Below, piece after piece: positions 1-8,345 of a DNA stretch of 41,443 nt; the stretch's first letter is position 1; each line of letters opens with the position of its first letter. The notes beneath the pieces are model-generated. The model was not told where the DNA came from. It worked only from the letters and a program-made list of their open reading frames with translations, and did no database searches. The DNA comes from a bacterium (GTDB taxonomy: Bacteria > Krumholzibacteriota > Krumholzibacteriia > LZORAL124-64-63). Made by a program: the position numbers and the translations under genes. The stretch is taken from the NCBI GenBank assembly GCA_024229695.1, contig JAAESD010000357.1, positions 1 through 41,443 of the forward strand, read 5' to 3'.

Positions 1-651
1 GTTTTAACGGCGATTGGCCATGAAATCGATACATCAATTGCCGATGCAGTAGCAAATACATCGTGTAAAACTCCCACAGCTGCTGCAGAACATCTGGTGG
101 ATCTGATCGATGAAGCTGATCAACGATTAAATGATGCAATCAATCAGCTGTTAGTTGTTGTTGATGATAAACTGGAAACAGCTGATTTGCAGACCAGGCA
201 ACTGGCAGCAAATTTGCAGCCGGTGGTTGAAAACAAACTACATAAACAGGAACTGAAACTCTCTAATTTGATGACGCAATTACTTGCAAAAACTCAAGGC
301 AGACTAGATTCAGCTCAACTGTTACAGTCCCAACGTCCAAAAAGGTTACAGAGTGCAACAAAAAGGTTGTTGACTTCAAAACAGGATCAAGTGAACAGTC
401 TGGTAAAGCAGTTGCCGCGACTGGCCGTAAGGGCAGCTGAAAGTAAAAAGGAACAGATACAGCATCTGGCAGTTAAAGTTCAATTGCTGGACCCTGCCAG
501 ATTACTGGCAAGAGGATATACAATAACAACTAACTCTGATGGCCGAGTTATTTGTGGAATGAAAGATTTGAAAAAAGGCGACAAGCTGCTCACAAGATTC
601 CGCGATGGAACAACAAGCAGTACCGTTGAGTCTATACAGAAAAAGGGGTAA
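1..651 (+). CDS. xseA: Exodeoxyribonuclease VII large subunit, C-terminal part
   Basis: Left-truncated gene. The frame is open from base 1 and gives 216 residues. XseA is the catalytic subunit of exonuclease VII, which degrades single-stranded DNA to oligonucleotides in the cytoplasm. The visible part opens with the family's conserved GHEIDTSIAD segment followed by TPTAAAE, continues through a long helical region rich in Q, K and L (the coiled-coil domain that carries XseB), and ends with the short beta-rich LLARGYTITT tail typical of the family. An internal ATG at 97 is not the start, because conserved sequence lies upstream of it. xseB follows after 3 bases, so the two are translated together. 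Confidence 0.95.
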   Translation, partial: VLTAIGHEIDTSIADAVANTSCKTPTAAAEHLVDLIDEADQRLNDAINQLLVVVDDKLETADLQTRQLAANLQPVVENKLHKQELKLSNLMTQLLAKTQGRLDSAQLLQSQRPKRLQSATKRLLTSKQDQVNSLVKQLPRLAVRAAESKKEQIQHLAVKVQLLDPARLLARGYTITTNSDGRVICGMKDLKKGDKLLTRFRDGTTSSTVESIQKKG

Positions 652-654
652 CCG

Positions 655-870
655 ATGGCAAAATCAAAAACAGGTTTCAGTGAAGCAGTTCTCGAAGTTG
701 AAGAGATAATAACCAAACTTGAAAATGATGAAATTGATATCGATGATCTCTCTATAGAAGTTAAAAAAGCTGTCAAGCTGATTGAACAGTGTCGAGAAAA
801 ACTTGAGAAAACAGAAACTGAAGTACGTGACTTTGTCACTTCACTACAACAAGATGATCAGGAAGGGTAG
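655..870 (+). CDS. xseB: Exodeoxyribonuclease VII small subunit
   Basis: 71 residues, the usual size for XseB. The small subunit wraps around the coiled coil of XseA and is needed for exonuclease VII activity. Family features are the N-terminal FSEAVLEVEEIITKLEND stretch, an acidic middle (DEIDIDDLS) and a C-terminal charged helix (EQCREKLEKTETEV). The start ATG at 655 sits 3 bases after the xseA stop, with AAGGGG inside the end of xseA as ribosome binding site. The next gene starts 4 bases downstream, so all three are probably one transcript. Confidence 0.95.
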   Translation: MAKSKTGFSEAVLEVEEIITKLENDEIDIDDLSIEVKKAVKLIEQCREKLEKTETEVRDFVTSLQQDDQEG

Positions 871-874
871 AGCC

Positions 875-1525
875 ATGAAAAAATTATTTATAGTATTGCT
901 GCTGATTGCTACATCTGTATCGGCCACTGACTGGGCTGGCCACAACGGCACAGTGATTCTGTCTTTCGAATCGGATAAAGTAGTTCGTGTTGCCGAAGTG
1001 GAATCGGTCAAAGGCATGGGAGTGCTTGTTGATGTTTATGCAACACTGACTGACATTTCTGAATTGTCATACAATAAATCCAGAATTCTGACTTGTGGTG
1101 GTTATGAACTCCAGCTCCAGTTTGAGGGTTCAGAAGGCAAAATCATCTCTCAGAATTTGCCCAAGGAAGCACAGCTCAATGTCGCCAAAGAAGATGGCAG
1201 ATGTATGGTAGGGTTGTTCCCAGATATTACAGTTACCCAAAGCCCTCAACTGGCTCACTGGCAGATTCTTCTGCCTGAGGGTGCAAAGAATGTGAGATTC
1301 AGTCTCAGCCCTGAAGGCTTGTTCAGCACTGACCGGGTGAAAGGTTGTGCAGAAAATAATCCTGTTGTTTTATGGGTTGGTGGCCAGGATGCAAGCCATC
1401 ATGGGCTGATGTTTGCAGCCGGATGTGCACCTGCATATTTGAACTGGGATGGCGAACCTGAGCTGGAACTAATCCGTGGCACGATGGACAGTATAGAAAC
1501 TGGCCTGTTCACAATCGAGGATTAA
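875..1525 (+). CDS. Secreted protein of unknown function
   Basis: 216 residues from ATG 875. This start was chosen because it gives a clean signal peptide (MKKLFIVLLLIATSVSA, cleavage after about residue 17) and has GGAAGGG upstream; an in-frame start at 782 would lie inside xseB and hide the signal. The mature part is mostly beta-strand-like and holds four cysteines (about residues 74, 110, 158 and 184), enough for two disulfides in the periplasm. I recognise no family. It is 4 bases behind xseB and overlaps the convergent epimerase gene by 4 bases at its stop. Confidence 0.75.
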   Translation: MKKLFIVLLLIATSVSATDWAGHNGTVILSFESDKVVRVAEVESVKGMGVLVDVYATLTDISELSYNKSRILTCGGYELQLQFEGSEGKIISQNLPKEAQLNVAKEDGRCMVGLFPDITVTQSPQLAHWQILLPEGAKNVRFSLSPEGLFSTDRVKGCAENNPVVLWVGGQDASHHGLMFAAGCAPAYLNWDGEPELELIRGTMDSIETGLFTIED

Positions 1526-1959
1526 ATAGCACAGATTTCGACCAGTACTCCGCCTGTAGTTTTAGGATGTGCAAAAACTACTTTTTTACCGTGTGCGCCA
1601 GACATAGGCTCTTCTGAAAGCATTTTCAGGCCGGCATCTTTGCACGCAGCTATTGCATCACTGATGTTTTCTGCTCTGAAAGCGATGTGGTGCATTCCTG
1701 CACCTTTTTTCTCGATAAACTTACCAATGTTTGATTCCGGGCTCATAGGCTCAAGTAATTCCAGGTGCCCGCAGCCACCGCTGTTATCAAGTTTGAGCAT
1801 CGCGACCTTGACCTGTTCGCGCTCAACAGTTTCAATCGACTCCAGTGTAAGCCCAAGCAAATCTCTATACAGTTTTACTGATTCATCAAGGTTGACAACT
1901 GCAATCCCGATATGATCGACAAAACCAGCCATACCTTTTGGTAATTCAAAGTTAGTCAC
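1522..1959 (-). CDS. mce: Methylmalonyl-CoA epimerase
   Basis: 145 residues of the vicinal-oxygen-chelate fold. The enzyme interconverts (2S)- and (2R)-methylmalonyl-CoA, linking propionyl-CoA carboxylation to methylmalonyl-CoA mutase. Visible motifs are VDHIGIAV near residues 14-21, GHLELLEP at 64-71, GMHHIAF at 88-94 and GVLVEI at 137-142. H16, H65 or E67, H91 and E141 sit where the family's metal ligands fall. The start is a GTG at 1959 with AGGAGG seven bases upstream. The carboxylase operon that would make its substrate lies 1.3 kb away on the same strand, separated by an opposite-facing aminopeptidase gene. Confidence 0.93.
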   Translation of the reverse strand: MTNFELPKGMAGFVDHIGIAVVNLDESVKLYRDLLGLTLESIETVEREQVKVAMLKLDNSGGCGHLELLEPMSPESNIGKFIEKKGAGMHHIAFRAENISDAIAACKDAGLKMLSEEPMSGAHGKKVVFAHPKTTGGVLVEICAI

Positions 1960-2053
1960 GACAATCCTCCTGTTAGTGACGCTGGCAATATATAATAATA
2001 CATAGTACCTTGTACAGGTTCATAATCAATACTCAAGAATTAAGGAGCACTAG

Positions 2054-3172
2054 ATGAAAGACCCAAGACACGCTCAACTGGCAAATCAGTTGGTCAACTA
2101 CAGCGTCGATGTCCAACCTGGCGAAGTAGTATATATAGAACTTAAAGGGCTCGAAACTCTGGAGCTGGGCAAAGAGCTGGTTCGTGCCGCAACAGAAGCT
2201 GGCGGCGTACCTTTCTGGTACTACAACGATGAAGACGTTAGTCGTCCATTTGTGAAAAATGCGAACGAAAAACAGTTTGAGCGCTGGGCCGAATTTCATA
2301 AGAAAATGATGCAGGATTCCGATTGTTACATTGCTATTCGCGGTAGCAGCAATCCTTATGACCACAAAGATGTAGATGCAGACCGTAACAAGTGGTACAG
2401 CAAAGCATACTGGGATGAAGTGCACTCTATTCGTGTAGCAGAAAAGAAATGGGTCGTACTGCGATACCCGAATTCAAGTATGGCTATTCAGGCAGAAAAA
2501 CCAACTGAACAACTCGAAGAGTTCTACTATCAGGTTTGTAACTTTGATTACGCCAAGATGAGCGTTGCAATGGATCCGTTGGTAGACTTAATGAAAAAAA
2601 CCGACAAGGTTCACATCAAGGGGCCAGGCACTGATCTGACTTTCAGTATCAAGGATATTGGCGCAGTTAAATGTGATGGTCATCGCAATGTTCCCGATGG
2701 TGAAGTGTATTCTTGCCCTGTCAAAGATTCAATCAACGGAGTTATCAGTTACAATGCTGCCTCAGTTCACAGAAGCACTCTGTTCCGTGATATCAGGTTT
2801 GAAATTGAAAATGGAAAAATCATCAAGGCCACTTGCGCTGGTGAAGATGAAAAGCTGAACGATATTCTGGATACTGATGAAGGCTCAAGATTCTTTGGCG
2901 AGTTTGCAATCGGTGTAAATCCTTACATTACCGAGCCTATGTTGGACACCTTGTTCGATGAGAAAATCATGGGTTCATTCCACCTTACTCCAGGTCAGGC
3001 TTATGACGGAACTCACAACGGCAATAATTCTGCTGTTCACTGGGATCTTGTTATGATTCAGACTGAAGAATGGGGCGGAGGCGAGATTTATTTCGATGAT
3101 GTTCTGATTCGCAAGAATGGTATTTTTGTAATCGATGAATTAAAAGGTCTCAATCCAGACCAGTTGAAGTAG
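2054..3172 (+). CDS. M29-family aminopeptidase
   Basis: 372 residues, close to the usual size of clan M29 (AmpS/PepS type) metallo-aminopeptidases, which remove N-terminal residues from peptides in the cytoplasm using a two-metal centre. Supporting motifs are NVPDGEVYSCP near residue 213, with the metal-binding Glu, FGEFAIGVN near 283, and a C-terminal NNSAVHWDLV near 322-331 containing the conserved His-Trp-Asp. The start is ATG 2054 preceded by TAAGGAGC. The gene stands alone between two minus-strand units and ends at a strong hairpin. Confidence 0.9.
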   Translation: MKDPRHAQLANQLVNYSVDVQPGEVVYIELKGLETLELGKELVRAATEAGGVPFWYYNDEDVSRPFVKNANEKQFERWAEFHKKMMQDSDCYIAIRGSSNPYDHKDVDADRNKWYSKAYWDEVHSIRVAEKKWVVLRYPNSSMAIQAEKPTEQLEEFYYQVCNFDYAKMSVAMDPLVDLMKKTDKVHIKGPGTDLTFSIKDIGAVKCDGHRNVPDGEVYSCPVKDSINGVISYNAASVHRSTLFRDIRFEIENGKIIKATCAGEDEKLNDILDTDEGSRFFGEFAIGVNPYITEPMLDTLFDEKIMGSFHLTPGQAYDGTHNGNNSAVHWDLVMIQTEEWGGGEIYFDDVLIRKNGIFVIDELKGLNPDQLK

Positions 3173-3181
3173 ACACAAAAA

Positions 3182-3211
3182 GGGCCCGACTGTTGAAAGC
3201 CGGGCCCGAAT
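3182..3211. terminator. Bidirectional hairpin terminator between convergent genes
   Basis: A GC-rich stem (GGGCCCG at 3182-3188 paired with CGGGCCC at 3201-3207) has an A-run on the left and AATTTTA on the right. It lies between the stop of the M29 peptidase and the stop of the biotin carrier gene and can serve both strands. Confidence 0.85.
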
Positions 3212-3212
3212 T

Positions 3213-3740
3213 TTATTCAGCAGCTTCTATTTCGATCAGCAGTTCATCAGTTGCAACTGAATCACCTGCAGCTACTAGAACCTTGGTAACTTTTCCAGTT
3301 ATTGGTGCACTTATTTCATTTTGCATTTTCATTGCCTCGAGAATCAGAAGCGGGTCGCCTTCAGTAACTTCCTGACCTTCAGAAACTGAAATTTCAATTA
3401 CAACTCCAGGAATTTCAGCATTGACCGTTCCACTGCCAGCCAGCTCGCCGGCAGACTCCAGAGCCAAAGCTTTTAACTCATCCATCACTGTCAAATCAAC
3501 AGACTTACCGTCAACACTAGCAGCAACTGTACTTGCAGCATCGCGAGATGTTAAATCGACCAGATGCATTTTGCCGTCAATACGAAGCGACAGCGCTCCA
3601 CCGCCATGCAAAATTTCAGCATCGATTTCTTTCAGCTCTCCATCTTCAACCTGCAATGCAACTTTATCGCCATCGCGCGCAAGTGTGGTAGTGAATTGCT
3701 CACCTGCAATGTTGAGGATATATTTTTTCTTCAGCCACAT
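3213..3740 (-). CDS. Biotin carboxyl carrier protein of an acyl-CoA carboxylase
   Basis: 175 residues. The C-terminal half is a biotinyl/lipoyl domain with the biotinylation motif EAMKMQN; the modified lysine is about K138. About 100 residues precede it, resembling the linker part found near the C-terminus of fused propionyl-CoA carboxylase alpha chains. It carries carboxybiotin between the two neighbouring enzymes. The start ATG at 3740 has TAGGAG upstream. It is last in the minus-strand order carboxyltransferase, biotin carboxylase, carrier, with a 9-base gap to the preceding gene. Confidence 0.93.
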   Translation of the reverse strand: MWLKKKYILNIAGEQFTTTLARDGDKVALQVEDGELKEIDAEILHGGGALSLRIDGKMHLVDLTSRDAASTVAASVDGKSVDLTVMDELKALALESAGELAGSGTVNAEIPGVVIEISVSEGQEVTEGDPLLILEAMKMQNEISAPITGKVTKVLVAAGDSVATDELLIEIEAAE

Positions 3741-3749
3741 ATTTATCTC

Positions 3750-5264
3750 CTACTTATTGCCGGTCATTTTGCGCAGTGCATTCTGCCGCCAGTTGTTCTG
3801 TGTCTCAGGTTTGCATTTGGGAATCGATGTCACTCGCCGCGATTCTTCAAACAGGGTGGCAGCTGCCAGCAAGGCATCAGTCTGTCTTTCCGACAAAGGA
3901 GCCAGATAATTTGAGGAATCAAATTCTTCATAGATAAAGTTTGTTGTATAAGAGCCATCAACAAACTTGGGCTGGTTCATTGCCCAGGAGTGAAATGAAA
4001 GGTTGTGTCCAGGGCCGTGCAGAATGAATTGCTGCAAAGCTCTTTTTCCTCTGGCAATTGCCTGTGTTCTGTCTTCACCCCATACAATCAGTTTTGCCAG
4101 CAGTGGGTCATAGTAAATCGGAACATCAAACCCCTGGTAAACACCAGTGTCCAGTCTGACTCCGGGCCCAGATGGCGGATTATATGTGGTAATTCTGCCA
4201 ATACTTGGGATGAAGTCTTTGGCTGGGTCTTCAGCATAAACACGGAACTCAATAGCACAGCCGTGTTGATGCAACTGCTCCTGTTTATAAGGGATTCCAT
4301 CACCTTGCGATATGGCAATTTGTGCTCTAACCAGGTCAGTGCCAGTTACCATCTCGGTAATTGGATGTTCTACTTGCAGGCGAGTATTCATCTCCAGGAA
4401 AAAGAATTCACCCTTGTCGCTCAAAATAAATTCGACTGTTCCTGCGCCTATATAATTTACTGCTTTAGCAGTCTGAACTGCAGATTCACAAATCTCTTTA
4501 CGAAGTTCAGGAGTCAGGCTTGGGGAAGGGGATTCTTCAATCACTTTCTGATGCCTGCGCTGCACAGAACATTCACGCTCAAACAGGTGAATGGCATTTC
4601 CTTTGCCATCGCCAAGAACTTGAACTTCAATATGTTTTGGATTCTCAATGTATCGTTCAATGAAAACTGCATCGTTGCCAAAGGCTGACTTTGCTTCGCC
4701 CATTGTCTGTCGCAGGGCAGAGGCGATGTCTTCTTCATTACGGACAACTCGCATCCCTTTTCCGCCACCACCTGCTGATGCTTTCAGCAGAACCGGGTAG
4801 CCAATTTTTGCTGCTTCCTTGATTGCAAGGTCAGGGTCACTAATTGCACCTTCGCTCCCTGGAATAACAGGGACTCCGGCTTTAATCATCAATGCACGGG
4901 CAGAAAGTTTGTCACCCATAGAGCGAATCGATTCTGCTTCAGGGCCGATGAAAATAATTCCTTCAGCTTTGCATCGATCAGAAAACTCAGCATTTTCACT
5001 CATAAATCCGTAGCCGGGGTGGATTGCGTTTGCACCAGATTTCTTGGCAGCAGAGATGATGTTATCAATTACAAGGTAGCTTTCCGATGCAGCAGCTGGC
5101 CCAATCGGATAAGCTTCGTCGGCAAGCATGACATGTAATGCTGTTCTGTCTGGTTCTGAATATATTGCAACAGATTCAAGTCCCAGCTCTTTTACTGCCA
5201 GTATAACTCGAACTGCAATTTCCCCACGATTAGCTATCAGAACCTTTGTTATTTTCTTACTCAT
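3750..5264 (-). CDS. Biotin carboxylase subunit of propionyl/acyl-CoA carboxylase
   Basis: 504 residues. The ATP-grasp enzyme carboxylates biotin on the carrier protein with bicarbonate and ATP. Visible are the N-terminal LIANRGEIAVRV, AIHPGYGFMSEN at 80-91, the glycine-rich ATP loop GGGGKG at 165-170, and EMNTRLQVEHPITE with the catalytic Glu and Arg. It is about 50 residues longer than a typical stand-alone AccC; the extra length is at the C-terminus, as in the carboxylase part of PccA. Here the carrier is a separate gene, not fused. The start ATG follows TAGGAGCAG. Confidence 0.94.
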   Translation of the reverse strand: MSKKITKVLIANRGEIAVRVILAVKELGLESVAIYSEPDRTALHVMLADEAYPIGPAAASESYLVIDNIISAAKKSGANAIHPGYGFMSENAEFSDRCKAEGIIFIGPEAESIRSMGDKLSARALMIKAGVPVIPGSEGAISDPDLAIKEAAKIGYPVLLKASAGGGGKGMRVVRNEEDIASALRQTMGEAKSAFGNDAVFIERYIENPKHIEVQVLGDGKGNAIHLFERECSVQRRHQKVIEESPSPSLTPELRKEICESAVQTAKAVNYIGAGTVEFILSDKGEFFFLEMNTRLQVEHPITEMVTGTDLVRAQIAISQGDGIPYKQEQLHQHGCAIEFRVYAEDPAKDFIPSIGRITTYNPPSGPGVRLDTGVYQGFDVPIYYDPLLAKLIVWGEDRTQAIARGKRALQQFILHGPGHNLSFHSWAMNQPKFVDGSYTTNFIYEEFDSSNYLAPLSERQTDALLAAATLFEESRRVTSIPKCKPETQNNWRQNALRKMTGNK

Positions 5265-5272
5265 ATCTGCTC

Positions 5273-6823
5273 CTACAAAGGAATATTGCCATGTTTTTTC
5301 GGTGGCAATTCCTGTTTCTTGTTTTTTAGATTATGCAGGGTTTTAATCAGCAGTTTACGAGTGTGCGATGGCTCTATGACATCATCAATATATCCAAGGC
5401 CTGCAGCTACATATGGGTTTGCAAATCTCTCGGTATAATCATCAACAAGTTCTGTGCGAAGTTCATCAGGATTTTCAGACCGACCCAGTTTCTCACGGTA
5501 CAAAATATTTACAGCACCTTCAGGACCCATTACAGCAAGCTCTGCCGATGGCCACGCAACATTCCAATCACCACGAATGTGCTTACTACTCATAACATCA
5601 TAGGCGCCGCCATAAGCTTTACGAGTAATCACAGTCAGTTTTGGTACTGTCGCTTCACAGTATGCGTACAACAGTTTTGCACCATGCTTGATTATGCCGT
5701 TGAATTCCTGGTCAGTTCCTGGCAGGAATCCGGGTACATCTTCAAAAGTTACAAGTGGGACATTGAAACAATCACAAGTGCGGATAAATCGAGCAGCTTT
5801 TTCAGATGATTGAATATCCAGAACCCCGGCGTTGACTTTTGGCTGGTTGGCTATAATCCCGACAGGCATTCCATCAAGTCGTGCAAAGCCACAAATAATA
5901 TTCATGGCGTATTTTGGCTGAATTTCCAGGAATTCACCTTCGTCAACGGTCAAGCCGATTACATCATGCATGTCATAAGGTTTTTTAGGATCATCAGGAA
6001 TTACAAAGTTAAGTTTTTCTTCAATGCGATCAGGTAAATCTTTGGTTGATCTGACAGGCGGTAGCTCAAGATTGTTCTGCGGTAAGTAACCAAGAAGTCT
6101 GCGAATCAGAAGCATACAATCCTGATCACTGTTGGCCATCATGTGAGCAACGCCACTTTTAGTTGAATGAGTACTGGCTCCACCAAGTTCTTCAAAAGTA
6201 ACTTCTTCGCCAGTGACCATTTTAATGACATTAGGTCCTGTTACAAAAAGATAGCTTGTCTGGTCAACCATCAGAGTGAAATCTGTGATTGCGGGGGAGT
6301 AAACTGCTCCGCCAGCGCAAGGTCCAAGGATACCTGAAATCTGAGGAATTACTCCCGATGCCATTGTGTTGCGCCAGAAAATTTCTGCATACCCTGCCAG
6401 AGACTTTACACCTTCCTGGATGCGTGCTCCACCACTGTCATTCAACCCGATAACCGGGCACCCAGTCTCAAGTGCTTGATCCATTAGTCGACAGATTTTT
6501 AGAGCATTTGACTCACTCATCGATCCACCAAATACTGTAAAATCCTGTGCAAAAACATATATCTGCCTGCCATCAACAGTTCCCACACCAGTGATAACAC
6601 CATCACCAACAGGTTTATTGCCATCAATTGATTCTTCACGATGGGTAACAAAAACTCCGGTTTCCATGAAGGAACCTTCATCAAGCAACAGATGAACGCG
6701 TTCTCGAGCAGTTAATCGACCATTTTCATGAATCTTGTCGATCCGTTTTTGGCCGCCACCCAAGTGAGCTTTTGCCCTTAGTTTTTCAAGCTGTGCAAGT
6801 TTGTCCTGGAATCCGTCTGACAT
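5273..6823 (-). CDS. Propionyl/methylmalonyl-CoA carboxyltransferase beta subunit
   Basis: 516 residues from ATG 6823. A TTG five codons upstream is possible, but AAAGGTG is placed correctly for the ATG. The protein is a full-length two-domain crotonase-fold carboxyltransferase (PccB/MmdA type). It has [49 protein letters not shown] and, in the C-terminal half, [14 protein letters not shown]. It transfers CO2 from carboxybiotin to an acyl-CoA. Propionyl-CoA is the likely substrate because the epimerase is nearby and no accA/accD pair is present. No membrane decarboxylase subunits are seen, so the carboxylase direction is more likely than a sodium-pumping decarboxylase. Confidence 0.92.
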   Translation of the reverse strand: MSDGFQDKLAQLEKLRAKAHLGGGQKRIDKIHENGRLTARERVHLLLDEGSFMETGVFVTHREESIDGNKPVGDGVITGVGTVDGRQIYVFAQDFTVFGGSMSESNALKICRLMDQALETGCPVIGLNDSGGARIQEGVKSLAGYAEIFWRNTMASGVIPQISGILGPCAGGAVYSPAITDFTLMVDQTSYLFVTGPNVIKMVTGEEVTFEELGGASTHSTKSGVAHMMANSDQDCMLLIRRLLGYLPQNNLELPPVRSTKDLPDRIEEKLNFVIPDDPKKPYDMHDVIGLTVDEGEFLEIQPKYAMNIICGFARLDGMPVGIIANQPKVNAGVLDIQSSEKAARFIRTCDCFNVPLVTFEDVPGFLPGTDQEFNGIIKHGAKLLYAYCEATVPKLTVITRKAYGGAYDVMSSKHIRGDWNVAWPSAELAVMGPEGAVNILYREKLGRSENPDELRTELVDDYTERFANPYVAAGLGYIDDVIEPSHTRKLLIKTLHNLKNKKQELPPKKHGNIPL

Positions 6824-6864
6824 GCCGACACCTTTCAAAGTGATTCAAGTAGTAAAGCATCTTC

Positions 6865-6888
6865 AATGCTATGCAATTATATAGCATT
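6865..6888. promoter_or_regulatory. Palindromic operator over the carboxylase promoter
   Basis: A perfect 8-base inverted repeat, AATGCTAT-N8-ATAGCATT, contains a consensus -10 element for the minus strand (ATTATA at 6876-6881, read TATAAT on the other strand). An extra AGCAT half-site lies just outside at 6856-6860. A site covering the -10 is what a repressor operator looks like. It would control the carboxylase operon starting at 6823. The matching -35 is not clear. Confidence 0.6.
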
Positions 6889-6890
6889 TG

Positions 6891-6912
6891 GTCAAGCAAC
6901 TTGCTACTTGAC
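6891..6912. promoter_or_regulatory. Second palindrome in the carboxylase/oxidoreductase divergent region
   Basis: GTCAAG (6891-6896) and CTTGAC (6907-6912) form an inverted repeat around an inner AGCAA-C-TTGCT repeat (6895-6905). It lies 2 bases from the first palindrome, between the carboxylase operon and the divergent ferredoxin-oxidoreductase operon, and could be a second regulator site. I could not assign a convincing -10 for the rightward operon. Confidence 0.4.
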
Positions 6913-7011
6913 ACGGAATAAAAATATGAATTTCTCTTTTCACCTTTGGTATTCTGTTGACTATCTTATACAGGTTCGAACGAACTAAATCACACAATTC
7001 AGGAGGCGGAT

Positions 7012-7242
7012 TTGGATACCACCGTCAAAAAAGACAGCCCATTTATTGAAATCACAGGCGAGCTGTGCAAGGGTTGTAAACTATGTATCGACGTTTGTCC
7101 TAAAGGTGTAATTGCTATCAGTGATCAGCTGAACAGTTCAAGTTATCATCCAGCTTATTATGTGGGTGCTGACTGTACTGGTTGCACGCTCTGTTTTTAT
7201 GCTTGCCCTGAACCGGCAGCAATTAAAGTTTTTAAACCATAA
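7012..7242 (+). CDS. korD: 4Fe-4S ferredoxin subunit of 2-oxoacid oxidoreductase (delta)
   Basis: 76 residues with two cysteine clusters, [12 protein letters not shown] and [12 protein letters not shown], each able to hold a [4Fe-4S] centre. This is the delta-subunit layout of 2-oxoacid:ferredoxin oxidoreductases, passing electrons from the thiamine site to external ferredoxin. The start is TTG at 7012, supported by AGGAGG five bases before it; no in-frame ATG lies nearby. The alpha subunit follows after 20 bases. The gene symbol rests on position and size and could equally be vorD-like. Confidence 0.9.
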   Translation: MDTTVKKDSPFIEITGELCKGCKLCIDVCPKGVIAISDQLNSSSYHPAYYVGADCTGCTLCFYACPEPAAIKVFKP

Positions 7243-7262
7243 CCAAAACGCAGGAGTCTGAA

Positions 7263-8345
7263 ATGAGCAGACAATTTATGAAAGGTAACGACGCAATTGT
7301 CGTCGGAGCCCTGCAGGCTGGATGCCGTGCTTACTATGGTTATCCAATTACACCTGCAAGTGAAATTGCCCACGCAGCATCTCTGCACTTCCCAGCCCTT
7401 GGCGGAACATTTATCCAGGCCGAGAGTGAAGTTGCAGCAATAAACATGGTCTATGGAACTGCCGGCATGGGAATCAGAACCATGACTGCATCTTCAAGCC
7501 CTGGCTTTTCACTTAAGCAGGAAGGCATGAGTTATCTTGCAGGCGCTGAACTACCATGTGTAGTTGTGAATATTCAGCGTGGTGGCCCGGGACTTGGTAA
7601 TATTGCTCCTGAACAGGCAGATTACTTCCAGGTTGTTAAAGGTGGTGGGCACGGTAATTACAGATTGATTACTCTGGCTCCAAACTGTGCTCAGGAAATG
7701 TGCGACTTAACTTCCAAGGCGTTTGATCTTGCAGATAAGTGGCGTAATCCTGCTTGCATTCTTGCCGATGGCTTTATTGGTCAGATGATGGAACCTGTTG
7801 AAGTTCCTGAAGCTAAAGAAATTCCATTTGATCACTCTGACTGGTGTGTCAGAGGCGATGCTGAAACTCACAAAAACCTGGTTAGCTCAATCGTACTTGA
7901 GCCTGAAGATCTTGAAGCTCATAATTTCAAACTTCACAAAAAGTATCTTGAGATTCAGGAAAGTGAAGTCCTGTTTGAAGATTATAAAACTGAAGATGCA
8001 GACCTGGTTGTTGTAGCTTATGGAATCACTTCCAGAGTTGTGTATTCAACCATTGATCAAGCTCGCGAGCTTGGACTTAAGGTTGGTCTCTTGAGACCAA
8101 TTACTCTGTGGCCATTCCCATCGGAAAAACTTGCTGAGCTTGCTGCTGATGGAACTAAAAAGTTTCTGTCAGTTGAGTTGAGTACAGGCCAGATGATTGA
8201 AGATGTGAAGCTGGCTGTAAATGGCAAATGCCCAGTTGAGCTTTATGGTCGATGTGGTGGCGTCGTCCCTGGTGGCGAAGAACTTATCCAAAGGTATGAA
8301 GAAATTATGAATGGCAAGCCTATTAGCGATGGAGGCGTGCGATGA
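7263..8345 (+). CDS. korA: 2-oxoacid:ferredoxin oxidoreductase alpha subunit
   Basis: 360 residues. The N-terminal [16 protein letters not shown] followed by [12 protein letters not shown] is the hallmark of the alpha subunit of 2-oxoglutarate or branched-chain 2-oxoacid ferredoxin oxidoreductases. The later [14 protein letters not shown] and QRGGPGLGN segments are also typical. The complex oxidatively decarboxylates a 2-oxoacid to an acyl-CoA and reduces ferredoxin, or runs in reverse. Substrate choice (2-oxoglutarate or 2-oxoisovalerate) cannot be read from the sequence; the propionyl-CoA genes next door would fit either. It overlaps the next gene by ATGA. Confidence 0.92.
   Translation: MSRQFMKGNDAIVVGALQAGCRAYYGYPITPASEIAHAASLHFPALGGTFIQAESEVAAINMVYGTAGMGIRTMTASSSPGFSLKQEGMSYLAGAELPCVVVNIQRGGPGLGNIAPEQADYFQVVKGGGHGNYRLITLAPNCAQEMCDLTSKAFDLADKWRNPACILADGFIGQMMEPVEVPEAKEIPFDHSDWCVRGDAETHKNLVSSIVLEPEDLEAHNFKLHKKYLEIQESEVLFEDYKTEDADLVVVAYGITSRVVYSTIDQARELGLKVGLLRPITLWPFPSEKLAELAADGTKKFLSVELSTGQMIEDVKLAVNGKCPVELYGRCGGVVPGGEELIQRYEEIMNGKPISDGGVR

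Noticed and set aside
4005-4688. Open frame of 227 codons on the plus strand inside the biotin carboxylase gene
   Set aside because: It lies antisense to strongly conserved ATP-grasp sequence and shows no recognisable domain or ribosome site.
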